Notes: generated by a model not told the origin, from the letters alone. 64,000 nt of DNA from Nitratidesulfovibrio termitidis HI1 (GCF_000504305.1 NZ_KI632512.1:3066220-3130219); one strand, 5' to 3'. Positions 42,270 to 51,522 are shown, numbered from the stretch's first letter. Numbers and translations: made by a program.

Positions 42270-43133
42270 CTACGCCCGGAACAGCTTCACCACGCTGGTC
42301 AGGTTGGCGTCGCCAAGGCCCTCGGCCATGCCGCGCTGGAACACTTCGCGCGCGGCGGCGATGGTGGGTGCGGCATCGGGCGAACCGGCGGCTTTCATCG
42401 CGTAGCCGAAGTCCTTTTCGATCAGTTCCACCGGAAACATCACGGGGGCCTCGCCCGAAAGCAGCGCGCCAATGGCCCGCTGGGCGTACGGGCTCCACAC
42501 CGCCGTGCCGGCGATGATGCCCATGATCTTGTGCACGTCCGCGCCATTGTGGTGCAGCAGGCCGATCAGTTCGGCGATGGCGGTTACCTGGACGCCCAGC
42601 AGGGCGTTGGTGGCCAGCTTGGTCAGCGCGCCCGTGCCGATTTCGCCCGCGTGGTTCACCGCGCTGCCCATGGCCAGCAGTACCGGTTCGGCCTTTTTGC
42701 AGGCCTCTGCGCTGCCGCCCACCAGAAAGATGAGCTGCGCGGCGTCGGCCTGCGGCAGCGACCCGGACACCGGGGTTTCCAGCAGGGTCACGCCCCGGTT
42801 GGCCGCCTCCGCGCCCAGCTTCTTGATCCAGTCCACCGACAGCGTGGAACTGTCCATGGCGATGGCGTTGGGTCGCAGGCCCGCGAAGGCGCCGGTTTCG
42901 GCGTCCAGCCAGACCTTGGAGGACGCGTCGTCGTCGCGCACCATGGCCAGCACGAAGTCCGCCCCGGCGGCGGCATCCTTGGGATTGGCGGCCTGCGTGG
43001 CCCCCAGGGCCAGCAGCGGTTCCGCCGCTTTGGCGGTGCGGTTCCAGACAGTGACCTGGTGTCCGGCCTTCAACAGGTTGGCGGCCATGCGTTTGCCCAT
43101 GGCTCCAAGGCCCAGTATGGCGATATGGGACAT
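42270..43133 (-). CDS. NAD(P)-dependent beta-hydroxyacid dehydrogenase-like reductase
   Basis: 287 residues from the ATG at 43133. Rossmann motif ILGLGAMGKRMAANL; ETPVSGSLPQADAAQLIFLVGG is the substrate-loop region, and GTGALTKLATN carries the catalytic-Lys position of the 3-hydroxyisobutyrate dehydrogenase/tartronate-semialdehyde reductase family (GLYR-type). DSSTLSVDW is the second family motif. The length is normal. The exact acid cannot be inferred. It is a single gene downstream of the island and upstream of nothing obviously linked. Confidence 0.85.
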   Translation of the reverse strand: MSHIAILGLGAMGKRMAANLLKAGHQVTVWNRTAKAAEPLLALGATQAANPKDAAAGADFVLAMVRDDDASSKVWLDAETGAFAGLRPNAIAMDSSTLSVDWIKKLGAEAANRGVTLLETPVSGSLPQADAAQLIFLVGGSAEACKKAEPVLLAMGSAVNHAGEIGTGALTKLATNALLGVQVTAIAELIGLLHHNGADVHKIMGIIAGTAVWSPYAQRAIGALLSGEAPVMFPVELIEKDFGYAMKAAGSPDAAPTIAAAREVFQRGMAEGLGDANLTSVVKLFRA

Positions 43134-43471
43134 GATGTGCTCCTTGGTTGCGATGCCGGTTGGCCGTCCCGATCTGGGTGGACGTTGTGGGACATGAGCG
43201 GACGGGCAGACGGTAACGTACACGTGTGCCGCGCCTGCCGCAGGGGACGACGACCTTTGTTCAGTATAGGACGCCTGACGCGTTTTACAATACGAAAAGG
43301 CGGACCGTGCGGCCTCGCCCCGTGTGCAGGGGTGAGGACGGACGGTCCGCCCTGTTTGAATGAGGCGGGGCAAGGGGAAGCTGTGCGGCGCAGTCGTTGG
43401 GATGGCAGCGAAGAGGGGGCGCGTTGTTCCGGACGGACCGGGTGTCCTTGCACCCTGCGCGGGCTGTGTCC
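43134..43471. other. Intergenic region upstream of the reductase gene
   Basis: No gene. It holds a long terminator hairpin (43299-43351) serving the DUF2087 gene and the unmarked promoter of the reductase gene. Confidence 0.6.
43299..43351 (-). terminator. Terminator downstream of the DUF2087 gene
   Basis: Outer stem ggcggaccgt/acggtccgcc (10 bp) and inner stem cctcgcccc/ggggtgagg (9 bp) form one extended hairpin with a short interior loop. On the minus strand it is followed by TTTTCG. Confidence 0.8.
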
Positions 43472-44329
43472 CTATGCCGCAGTCACGCCGCGTCCAGCGG
43501 GTGGGGCGGGCGGGTTGTGGACTGCCCGCCGCGCGTGCCGCTCTCGGTCGCGCAGGTGCTGGAGCAGGGCCAGGGCCTCTTGCGGGGGGCGCTGTTCCAC
43601 GCGGCGGTACTGGCGGCCATCCGGGGTGCGGGTAGCCATGCCGAGATCGCACAGCCAGCGGCGCAACAGGGCATGGTCGCCGAAGTGATGGCAGGCGCGC
43701 AGGGCGTCGTCCATCTGGGCGCCGGTCAGCACCTGCCCGGCGGGCAGGCGCGACCATACCCACCACAGGCAGAGCCGTTGCAGGCTGACCTTGCCTGGCC
43801 AGCGGGCCAGCAGCCCGTCCGCCCCGAAGTGGCGGGCGGCACGTTCCACGCGGCGCAGGTCCACGGGTGCTTCGGGCGCGGCGGGTTGCGGCGCGGCAAG
43901 GCGATCCAACCGTTCCTGCGCCGCGAACTGGGCGCGGTAGTGCTGGAAGTTGCGGTAGCCCACGGCGCGGACCAGCATGTTCAGCAACTGGACATGGCTG
44001 ACATGGCTGACGGGGCTGACGTGGCTGACGTGGCCGGTGGAGCGGGGGCTTGTACGGGCCGGACCGTGCGCGCCCGAAGTGAGGGGCACGCCCGGTGCGC
44101 CCGGTGCGCCAGTTGCACCAGTTGCGCAAGCCGCGCCGGGGGCATTCGCGGAAACGCACGCGGAATCAGCGGCGGAACCGCCAGTGGGGCTGCCAGTGGC
44201 ATCGTCAGCCGGGCGGCGGTCATGGCCTGCCAGATGCGACGACATGGCGCACGCCGCCAGTTCGCGTTGCAGCGAGCGGGCCAGCGCGGAGACGTCCTTG
44301 GCGATGAAGGGAAAGCGGGGTCTGGACAT
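43472..44329 (-). CDS. DUF2087-domain protein
   Basis: 285 residues from the ATG at 44329 (GAGAGG upstream). The last 130 residues match DUF2087: RHFGADGLLARWPGKVSLQRL, then GQVLTGAQMDDALRACHHFGDHALLRRWLCDLGMATRTPDGRQYRRVE, a winged-helix-like fold often attached to regulators. The N-terminal 80 residues include 'FIAKDVSALARSLQREL', and the middle is low complexity with Ala/Gly/Pro triplets and a HVSHVSPVSHVSHVQ stretch. The short tandem repeats do not break the frame. Probably a DNA-binding or regulatory protein, function unknown. Confidence 0.8.
   Translation of the reverse strand: MSRPRFPFIAKDVSALARSLQRELAACAMSSHLAGHDRRPADDATGSPTGGSAADSACVSANAPGAACATGATGAPGAPGVPLTSGAHGPARTSPRSTGHVSHVSPVSHVSHVQLLNMLVRAVGYRNFQHYRAQFAAQERLDRLAAPQPAAPEAPVDLRRVERAARHFGADGLLARWPGKVSLQRLCLWWVWSRLPAGQVLTGAQMDDALRACHHFGDHALLRRWLCDLGMATRTPDGRQYRRVEQRPPQEALALLQHLRDRERHARRAVHNPPAPPAGRGVTAA
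43985..44036. repeat. Short tandem repeat in the DUF2087 gene
   Basis: Consecutive copies of tggctgaca/tggctgacg and variants, 9 to 12 bp each, encoding the HVSHVSP-type stretch. The units are multiples of three, so they vary length without frameshift. Confidence 0.7.
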
Positions 44330-44652
44330 CACCTATCCTCTCGACGTGCCGATCCGGATGGGGTGTCGATGGTCACTGGCTTTCGACGCGCGGCACGAGG
44401 CAGGTGCGTGTCGGGATGGAGAGAGGGCAGGTTTAGCTTCCCGCAGGGGGACAGTGACGCCTTGGTGAACTGCCGACCAGATCTGCGTTTACACCGGGGT
44501 GCGGGGTTTTTCAAGCAGGGGGCATTACTCAGGCACCGGGGCGAACGCAGGGGACGAGGCCGCACCACATTGGGCGGCCCCGACGGAACATGTGAGCGTT
44601 GTTCGCATCTCCCTGTATGCTGTACCAGCAAGGATGGAATTGCCAAGGGTGG
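44330..44652. other. Boundary region between the DUF2087 gene and the TPS cassettes
   Basis: About 320 bp with no gene or clear terminator seen. It marks the downstream end of the repeated TPS/ankyrin/exported-protein array. Confidence 0.5.
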
Positions 44653-45369
44653 CTACTGTCTGGGGGTGTAGGTGATGCGCTTCATGCGCTCGATGGCGCT
44701 GGTGATAGATGCTTCGTTGATGGGCCACGCCGGAGTGCCCCTGTCCTTGTTGCTGGCGCGCCACGCCTGGTAGACCTTGACGTAGGATGAGCCCACGTGG
44801 CTCATGTAGAGAAAGCCGCTTTCTGTGTCCTTGCCGTTCTTCACCAGCGGATCGACAAGGGCGGCGCAATGGTAGGTCATGACCACGCTGCCACCTTCGG
44901 CGCTGACGAGCTTTGACTTTGCCTGTTCCTTGCAGCCCAGCGCCAGCGCATTCAGCGACTCCGCGATGAACCGCTTGAAGTCGTAGTCTGGAAGATGCCA
45001 GCCGTAGACTCCGTACAACATCGTCCAGCTTTCGAAATCCTGATCCTTCGGAATCTGTTCGAAGGTGAAGGTGTCCTTGGTCTGTTCTCGCGACGCCTTG
45101 AAGTTGCCGACATCCTTGGGCGAGGTGATCCAGTGCGGTGCCGGATAGGTGAGCAGCCCGTTGTAGATGGTCATGGTTTGCATGATCATGGGCGCGACTT
45201 GGGATGAATACTGCCCGTTGCCACTGGCGGATGCCGAAAACGGCTTGGCATTATTGCCGTTTTGGCTGTCCGATGCCGCTGCAAGGGTGAGGCTCGCGCC
45301 GGAAATCAGCAAAGCCAGCGCAGCGGCAGTTATGAACACGAGCATGTTACGGCTTGAGCGTTGCGACAT
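44653..45369 (-). CDS. Exported protein of unknown family, cassette copy 1
   Basis: 238 residues from the ATG at 45369 (AAGGGAA upstream). An N-terminal signal peptide (MLVFITAAALALLISGASLTLAAAS) precedes a Ser/Gly/Asn-rich segment and a globular domain of about 180 residues. The domain has the markers LTYPAPHWI, FTFEQIPKDQDFESW, LYGVYGWHLPDYDFKRFI, MTYHCAAL and SHVGSSYVKVYQAWRASN. Three paralogues in this window share the C-terminal half almost exactly and differ in the N-terminal half. Always the last gene of a TpsA-CT/ankyrin cassette. No known family recognised; a periplasmic partner or second immunity component is inferred. Confidence 0.7.
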   Translation of the reverse strand: MSQRSSRNMLVFITAAALALLISGASLTLAAASDSQNGNNAKPFSASASGNGQYSSQVAPMIMQTMTIYNGLLTYPAPHWITSPKDVGNFKASREQTKDTFTFEQIPKDQDFESWTMLYGVYGWHLPDYDFKRFIAESLNALALGCKEQAKSKLVSAEGGSVVMTYHCAALVDPLVKNGKDTESGFLYMSHVGSSYVKVYQAWRASNKDRGTPAWPINEASITSAIERMKRITYTPRQ

Positions 45370-45418
45370 CGGAATTCCCTTGAAAAGATAGGGGAGGTGT
45401 GTTGGCAAGACATGAGGC

Positions 45419-46831
45419 CTACGGCATGGGCGTCACGTTCATGCCAGGCTCCAGCCTGATCCGCTCGACGCCTTGCAGGGCCGCCGTGCGATAGCGTTCT
45501 GCATCAGCGGGCGAAGCCTTGCGCCACCCCTGATACACGGTCACGAAGGTGCTCTTGAGCACGCCCAGGTACAGGTAGCCTTCCTGCTGCTCGCCTTCGC
45601 CGCAGCGCAGGTGCAACACGCGATGGTTCGCCGCATCCTGCACGACGTCAATCTGCGCGTTCTTGCCGCAGGCAGATGCGTATCCCTCCTGCACGGCCTT
45701 GCTGAACTGGAGCCATGTGTTGCCGGGGGCGTACAGGGTGGAAATGCCAAGGGAGCTCTGCCAGCGGTCGAAGTCCTGCCCCTTGGGCACGTAATCGTAT
45801 GCAAGGAAACCGGCTTTCTGACGCATGCGCGAATGGGTGTTGCCGGTGGTGGCGTCTGCACCCTGAAGCCAGAACGGCACGGGGTATGTGAGGGAAACCT
45901 CATGCATGCTCACAGATTCGGTGTCGCTCACGCGAGGTTGAGGCTTCGCAGGCGTGTCGGACTGCTGGATTTGCGCTTCGGCGAAGATATCCGGCGGCGT
46001 GGTGTCCAGAACGGCGGGGCGGATCGCATCCTGCGGGATGGTAAATGTTGCCCCGCGCTTTTCAAGAAAATCTATGCAGCGCCAGAACCACATGTATTTC
46101 TTGCTGTGTGGTTGTTTGTGGTTGGAGGATGTATTGAATTCTGTCTGCATGTATCTGATGATGTCGTGACCGCGATTATCCTTTTTTGAATAATCTACAC
46201 CATTCTCAAGGAGGAAGAGGGCGAGCTTGTAATTTTCTTGCGTCGTAGCGCTCATTGCATATGTCCTGCCAAACCAGTCAATATAATACATGTCGCCACC
46301 AGCTTTCAGCAATGTGGCAAACGCTGGTATGCAAACAGGGCAGAGAGCGTCTTCCATCGGTGGCGATTTGTATTTCCCCACTCTCAGATTGGGGTCGCCT
46401 TTTCCGATATCTATGGTCATCTCCAGGTATTCAATGCCAATATTTGGAGTTTCGCGTACGACAAAGTGCATGAGCGACTTGTCAAATGCCGAATCTTCTC
46501 GACGCCATATCTTGTTCGGATTTGCGCCGAGCTCAAGCAGGCGACGAAAACCTTCCTTGTTGGGGTGCAGAACCACCCATGCGGGCACGGTAACAGCATA
46601 CTCCCCCGTAGCGTTGGGATCCGCACCAGCGGCGACCAGCTTGTTCATGGCTGCAATGTCTCCCTTTTCTGCGGCCTTGGCCAAGGCTTGTGCCTGCGGG
46701 TTGCCGGGAAACATGTCGCTGGCCGTCATGTACAGCATCGGCTTGGGCCTGCTTGGCTTTCCGGCGGCGCTGCACGCGGTAAGCGTGAGGAAGACCAGAA
46801 GCATCACCAACAGCATTTTGTACACGTCCAC
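45419..46831 (-). CDS. Ankyrin-repeat lipoprotein fused to an exported-protein-like domain, 470 aa
   Basis: Residues 1-20 form a lipoprotein signal with lipobox LTAC-S; +2 is Ser, so outer-membrane sorting is expected. Ankyrin-like units follow (ALAKAAEKGDIAAMNKLVAAGADPNATG, RRLLELGANPNKI) and the shared MWFWRCIDFLEKRGA and PPDIFAEA motifs. Unlike the other copies it continues for about 160 residues with a domain like the small exported proteins (LTYPVPFWL, DYVPKGQDFDRWQ, GYLYLGVLKSTFVTVYQGWR). The start follows the TpsA-type stop by 2 bp; a GTG three codons in is an alternative start. The natural fusion suggests both parts act together, with immunity to the adjacent lipase as the probable role. 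Confidence 0.75.
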   Translation of the reverse strand: MDVYKMLLVMLLVFLTLTACSAAGKPSRPKPMLYMTASDMFPGNPQAQALAKAAEKGDIAAMNKLVAAGADPNATGEYAVTVPAWVVLHPNKEGFRRLLELGANPNKIWRREDSAFDKSLMHFVVRETPNIGIEYLEMTIDIGKGDPNLRVGKYKSPPMEDALCPVCIPAFATLLKAGGDMYYIDWFGRTYAMSATTQENYKLALFLLENGVDYSKKDNRGHDIIRYMQTEFNTSSNHKQPHSKKYMWFWRCIDFLEKRGATFTIPQDAIRPAVLDTTPPDIFAEAQIQQSDTPAKPQPRVSDTESVSMHEVSLTYPVPFWLQGADATTGNTHSRMRQKAGFLAYDYVPKGQDFDRWQSSLGISTLYAPGNTWLQFSKAVQEGYASACGKNAQIDVVQDAANHRVLHLRCGEGEQQEGYLYLGVLKSTFVTVYQGWRKASPADAERYRTAALQGVERIRLEPGMNVTPMP

Positions 46832-46833
46832 TC

Positions 46834-49677
46834 CTAGTTCTTTATTGCTGGGCCAAAGGCATTGAGCATTCCGTCCAGGGTATGCCAGCTTCCGCCGTCC
46901 ACGAGGATTCTCTGTCCAGCCGCCGTTGGAACTACAAGGCTGAACAGGTCCTGAATGTTGGAGAGTACATCTGCCGTGCTCATGTATGCCTTTGTTTTAT
47001 TGTTCAAGTCGATTTTCGCATCGGCTACGCTTTTGGGATCATTTCCGACAATCGCGGCGATGGTATTGTCATGCAGCCCGGCGGCGTTGAAAGTGTACGC
47101 TTCCTTCACGAATCCCTTGGCCGCCAGTGCCGAGGCTAGCCCCCCGCCAAGGGAATGCCCGGTGGCGACAAGCGTGGCTCCGTCCCTGTCTGCAACTCTA
47201 CTCAATGTCTGCGAGAGCAGGGCCACGCTTTGATACTGATCGCCAACCTTGCCGAAGGCCTGCGCTATGCTGGACTGCCAGTCCACTTTTGACGTCAGGT
47301 CCGTTCCGCGAAAAGCAACAACGTATTTCTTGTCAGCTTTGTTGTAAAATACTGTTGCTTCAAAGCCATTGCGCTCATCTTTAAGCATTTCACTTTTTAT
47401 TCCGATAGCGTCCAGTTGATCCGCAGACATCTTCTCATACCCGTTCACATTCTCGCACTGCCCTTCCCCGTAGGCGCACTTGCTCAGTGTGCCGTACAGA
47501 CGCCCCTTTGCCTTCTGTTCTTCCGTCAGGGGCTTGGCAGTCATTGCATCGGCCAAGGTCGCCACAATCGCGCCCATGGCGGCCATTGTGGGGTCCTCGC
47601 CCGTAATGGCGGCGGCAGCAGCCCCGGTAGCGCCAGCAAGCACGATCTCAATGGTCTTGTCCAACTCCGCAGTACTGATCAGCCCAGCGGCATAACTGCT
47701 GAACGCCGTTCCCAAGGCATCCGTGAAGGCGGTTTCAAGCGCCTGACCTTTCACGATGGTACCGACGGATGCCTTTACGGCAGCCACGGTCAAAACCCTT
47801 TTGACAAGGGTGTAGTCCTGAAGCGTGGGCTTCATGTAGTCCAACGTTCCGGCCAGCACCATGCTGGCCAGCAGGGAGCGCGCGCCGTCCTCGGAAACGA
47901 TGGAGTTCAGGGTATCCTTGAAGTCACCGCCTGCGGCGGCATTGGCAAGGCCGGTCGCCATCTGCGAGCTTAGGGACACGAATGCGGCTGTCAGTGCAGT
48001 CTGCATTGCCAACGTTGTTGCTGTGGCGGCTTTTCCTGTCGCGACAACGATAATCGCCGCCTTCCCCGCAATGGTGCCGGGCGCCAGCCCCATCATACTC
48101 ATGCTCAACTGCGACGCCGCGCCATACGTCGCCACCGAGGCGGCAATGGCGATGACCAGCATGGCCGCCGGGCCAAGGCCGCCGTCCTTGTGGTCCCACG
48201 TGTCGTACACGGCCTGCACGGCGCGCCAGTCCACGTCGTCGCGTTCCAGCAGCCCGGCCATCCATTCCAGACCGGGGGTTTTCGCAAGCTGGCGCACATC
48301 GGCGCGGGCATCGCCGGTATGGTGGTATTCCACCGTCACGCCGTCCCTGGCGGTGATGGATATGTTTTCGCCCGATTCGATCAGGGTATGCAGCACGGTT
48401 TCCGCGCTGGTGCCCTTGTCGCGTGACGACCAGGTAAGCCAGCCCATGTCCGAGGAGACGTGCCGCTCGTAGCTGAGTTCCTTGTCCGTCAACAGGGCCA
48501 CGCTGCCCTGTTCCGCCTTGATGTCCACGCCGCCTTCCGCCCGCAGGTGGGACGCCTTGACCGTCACGTCGCCAGTGCGGGATTCCACCAGCACGTCGCC
48601 CTTGGCGTCCAGTTCGCTGCGCACCACGTCGATCTTGCGGGTTTCATCCAGCGCCATCTTTGAAGTGAAGGCGCCTTTCTTCTGTTCGTCGTCCTGCGCG
48701 TAATGCTGGTCCGTTACGGATGTGACCAGCACGTCGTCGGCGGCAGTGACCGAGATGTCGTCGCCGGACGTGAGCCGCGACCCGGAAATGGTCGCCGCCC
48801 CCTTGCCCGACGTGCCCGCCTCCATGGTCATGTCGCCGCCGGATTCCAGTTGCGAGGCCACGTTGGTGGTATCCTGCCGCACGGCGGTGTGCGACTTCTT
48901 TCCACCAAACAGCCCGCCGCTCTTGCCGCTGCTGTGGTCGTAATAGTCCACGGTGTCGGCGGCAGACGTGACGGAAACACCGCCCCCGGCCTTCACACTC
49001 AGGTCATCCCCGGCCTTCATCTGGCTGCCATGCACGGTGACGCTGCCGCCCGCGTCCACGGTCAGGCTGCCGCCCGCCGTTATGCTGGCCCCGTGGTTGG
49101 TGGTCACGTCCGTGTGCGATCTGGACCCCTTGCCGGTGGTCTTGGCGTGGGTTTCCAGCGCCTGCGTGGACACGATGACAGAGTTGCCCGCCGCAAGCTT
49201 TGCATCGCCCCCGGCGGCCATGTCGGAGCCGAACACGCCAATGTTCTTTCCGGCCACCACGGTCAGGTCGCCGTCGGCGGTGATGGCGCCCTGCTTGCCG
49301 ATGTGGGTGGCGGTGACGGTGGGCGAGGTGAAGGTGACGGTGTCAGATGCGGAGATCACGTCGTTGACGGCGGTAAGCGACACCGTGTCGCCATGCACCG
49401 TGCCGCCCGCGTTCAGGATGGAATCCGTGGCGGCCAAGGTCACGTCCTGGCCGGACATGGTTCCGCGCGTGTTGAAGATGGTGTCGGCGGTGATGGTCAG
49501 GCCGTTGTCGGCCACCAGCACCCCGGCGTTCTGCATGTCGCCGGTGGCGGTGACGGTCACGTCCTTGCCCGCGATCACCGCGCCGCCCGCCGCGATGCGG
49601 TCGAGGCTGGAACTGCCCAGGTACACCACGGGCACCAGCACGTCCTCGCCGTTGACCTGCCGCGTTTCCATCCACAC
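46834..49677 (-). CDS. Orphan TpsA C-terminal cassette 1 with class-3-lipase-like module, 947 aa
   Basis: It matches the C-terminal half of the full TpsA (from about residue 953) but lacks the signal peptide and TPS domain. It has haemagglutinin repeats with many Thr/Ala/Gly, a hydrophobic Ala-rich pre-toxin region and a final lipase-like region with VVAFRGT and ATGHSLGGG (Ser nucleophile), then GGSWHTL. The toxin region diverges from the other copies, while the upstream region is nearly identical. No ribosome-binding site precedes the first possible start, so it is probably silent until recombined into the full gene. The ankyrin lipoprotein gene follows by 2 bp. Confidence 0.75.
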   Translation of the reverse strand: MWMETRQVNGEDVLVPVVYLGSSSLDRIAAGGAVIAGKDVTVTATGDMQNAGVLVADNGLTITADTIFNTRGTMSGQDVTLAATDSILNAGGTVHGDTVSLTAVNDVISASDTVTFTSPTVTATHIGKQGAITADGDLTVVAGKNIGVFGSDMAAGGDAKLAAGNSVIVSTQALETHAKTTGKGSRSHTDVTTNHGASITAGGSLTVDAGGSVTVHGSQMKAGDDLSVKAGGGVSVTSAADTVDYYDHSSGKSGGLFGGKKSHTAVRQDTTNVASQLESGGDMTMEAGTSGKGAATISGSRLTSGDDISVTAADDVLVTSVTDQHYAQDDEQKKGAFTSKMALDETRKIDVVRSELDAKGDVLVESRTGDVTVKASHLRAEGGVDIKAEQGSVALLTDKELSYERHVSSDMGWLTWSSRDKGTSAETVLHTLIESGENISITARDGVTVEYHHTGDARADVRQLAKTPGLEWMAGLLERDDVDWRAVQAVYDTWDHKDGGLGPAAMLVIAIAASVATYGAASQLSMSMMGLAPGTIAGKAAIIVVATGKAATATTLAMQTALTAAFVSLSSQMATGLANAAAGGDFKDTLNSIVSEDGARSLLASMVLAGTLDYMKPTLQDYTLVKRVLTVAAVKASVGTIVKGQALETAFTDALGTAFSSYAAGLISTAELDKTIEIVLAGATGAAAAAITGEDPTMAAMGAIVATLADAMTAKPLTEEQKAKGRLYGTLSKCAYGEGQCENVNGYEKMSADQLDAIGIKSEMLKDERNGFEATVFYNKADKKYVVAFRGTDLTSKVDWQSSIAQAFGKVGDQYQSVALLSQTLSRVADRDGATLVATGHSLGGGLASALAAKGFVKEAYTFNAAGLHDNTIAAIVGNDPKSVADAKIDLNNKTKAYMSTADVLSNIQDLFSLVVPTAAGQRILVDGGSWHTLDGMLNAFGPAIKN

Positions 49678-49725
49678 GATGTCCCGGTCCAGCGCGGCGA
49701 TCTGCTCTGCGGTAAGGGCGATGCC
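47870..49725. repeat. Large direct repeat R1 (TpsA middle region)
   Basis: About 1.9 kb, almost identical to 53505-55372 and 58090-59970 over long stretches. It encodes the haemagglutinin-repeat and pre-toxin regions. Such repeats allow homologous exchange of the downstream toxin/immunity cassette. Confidence 0.85.
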
Positions 49726-49741
49726 TTGTTGTTGTGGGTTA

Positions 49742-50461
49742 CTACTGCCTGGGGGTGTAGGTGATGCGCTTCATGCGCTCAATGGCGCTGGTGATGGAGG
49801 CATCGTTGATGGGCCACGCCGGAGTGCCCCTGTCCTTGTTGCTGGCGCGCCACGCCTGATAGACCTTCACGTAGGACGACCCCACATGGCTCATGTAGAG
49901 AAAGCCGCTCTCGGTGTCCTTGCCGTTCTTCACCAGCGGATCGACAAGGGCGGCGCAATGGTAGGTCATGACCACGCTGCCACCTTCGGCGCTGACGAGC
50001 TTTGACTTCGCCTGTTCCTTGCATCCCAACGCCAGCGCATTCAGCGACTCCGCGATGAACCGCTTGAAGTCGTAGTCCGGCAGGTGCCAGCCGTAGACGC
50101 CATACAATGTGGACCATTCTTCAAAAGCTTGATTTTTTGGAATTTGTTCAAATGTGAACGTATTTTTTGTCTGATCACGAAACATTTTGGTATTTCCAAG
50201 ATCTTTGACATCAGAAATCCAGTGCGGGGCTGGATACACAAGATTTCCATTGTAGATAGTCATTGTCATCATAATTTCAGAATTTTCTTTTATTTTTTGT
50301 TTTTCTGCGTTTTGCGCGTTGGGCGCAGCGGATGACGATGCCATGCTATCTGTCATGGATTTTGCGAAAGCAGAGTCTGTAACGATAGGCACGAGCAGTA
50401 TGCAGGTATAAATTATGAAATTTATGGTCATTAGCTGTGTGTTGAATAAAATTTTCAGCAT
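49742..50461 (-). CDS. Exported protein of unknown family, cassette copy 2 (mosaic)
   Basis: 239 residues with AAGGAAA upstream. Signal peptide MTINFIIYTCILLVPIVTDSAFA. The N-terminal half is coded by A/T-rich DNA and diverges from the other copies (NGNLVYPAPHWISDVKDLGNTKMF). From LYGVYGWHLPDYDF onward it is essentially identical to copies 1 and 3. This sharp change points to recombination inside the gene. It precedes the orphan TpsA cassette 1 and follows the frameshifted ankyrin gene. Confidence 0.7.
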   Translation of the reverse strand: MLKILFNTQLMTINFIIYTCILLVPIVTDSAFAKSMTDSMASSSAAPNAQNAEKQKIKENSEIMMTMTIYNGNLVYPAPHWISDVKDLGNTKMFRDQTKNTFTFEQIPKNQAFEEWSTLYGVYGWHLPDYDFKRFIAESLNALALGCKEQAKSKLVSAEGGSVVMTYHCAALVDPLVKNGKDTESGFLYMSHVGSSYVKVYQAWRASNKDRGTPAWPINDASITSAIERMKRITYTPRQ

Positions 50462-51413
50462 GAATATTTCCTTGTGGTGATCCTCGTTGCATTTGCATTT
50501 ACGTTGTGCAGCAATAGTTCGTTATACAAATTGCGCAGGTCATTATCTTTTTTCAGACCTGCAAAAATGTCCGGCGGTTCGATACTCAGCTCGGCAGGCC
50601 GTGCCGACTTCGGCGTGAAGGTGAAGGTTTCGCCACGCTTTTCAAGAAAGTCTACACAACGCCAGAACCACATGTACTGTGATGTTTCATGATTAATGGC
50701 GTATATTTTTTCATCTTTTATGTGGTATTGTATTATTTTTTTAGATTGTGGCCACTTGGAGTCTTTCTCTGGTATTCCGCGCCACTTAGCAGGAGGTAAA
50801 GTGTTGCCTTGTAGTTGTTGGAGCGGGCTGTTTCTAGCACAAGGTAAAACTTAGACATGTGCGACGTCGTAAAATTTATATCCACGCCCGCATTGAGCAG
50901 GGCTGCAAAAGCATCAAGATTATTAGGGAGTGATGCCTCCCAGATAGGTGTTCTTCTAAATTCACCGACCTCCAGATTTGGATCGCCGTGACCGATGTCG
51001 ATGGCCATCTGTAAGTATTCAGCCCCGATGTAGCCCGACCGTGCTGCCGCACGATGCATGAGCGAGTTTTCCTGTCCGTCTCCTGACGTTGTGATCTTGT
51101 TAGGGTCCGCGCCCAGTTCAAGCAGACGCCGGAATCCCGCCTTGTTCGGATGGTACAAAAGCCAGACAGGTACGGTAACGCCGTAGGTGCCAGTGGCGTT
51201 GGGGTCTGCCCCGGCGGCAATCAGCTTGTCTATTGTTGCTATGTCCCCCCTTTCTGCGGCCTTGGCCAAGGTTTGCGCCTGCGGATTGTCGGGAAACATT
51301 TCGCGTACGCTCATCCGTTGCAGCGGCATTTGGTCGGGCCTTCTTGCCGCTCCGCAGCCCACGAGCAGCAACGACGCCAACACGACAACGACGAGCAATC
51401 TGAAGATGTCCAT
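50455..51413 (-). pseudogene. Frameshifted ankyrin-repeat lipoprotein gene
   Basis: The ATG at 51413 has a GGGAGC ribosome-binding site and lipobox LLVGC-G. The frame stops at 50733 (SGHNLKK, stop), while the rest of the protein (IIQYHIKDEKIYAINHETSQ, then MWFWRCVDFLEKRGE... PPDIFAGL) continues in the -1 frame to 50455. The switch lies in CTAAAAAAATAA, where an A-AAA-AAA heptamer occurs. Either an A was lost from the tract (inactivation or phase variation) or ribosomes slip there. The intact paralogue at 51577-52464 is colinear over the whole length. Confidence 0.8.
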
Positions 51414-51423
51414 ATCCGGCTCC

Positions 51424-51522
51424 CTAGTTTGCAAACGCTTCGCGCATGCCTGCGATGCCGTGCAGCCCGCCACCGTCCACGAGTACCTGTTTACCCATGG
51501 TGTTCGGCACGAACAGGCGCCG
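51424..51522 (-). pseudogene. Remnant of a TpsA C-terminal end
   Basis: About 33 codons in frame reading VPNTMGKQVLVDGGGLHG and IAGMREAFAN with stop. This is the last part of the lipase-like module of the second cassette, with the rest deleted. It lies between two ankyrin genes and shows that a whole TpsA cassette was lost here, leaving an orphan immunity-type gene. Confidence 0.85.

Noticed and set aside
48703-49764. Long plus-strand frames opposite the tpsA copies (also 54097-55518, 58937-59950, 61292-62830)
   Set aside because: Their Val/Gly/His-rich composition is the antisense image of the repetitive tpsA coding sequence. They recur opposite every copy, and the minus strand encodes recognisable domains there.
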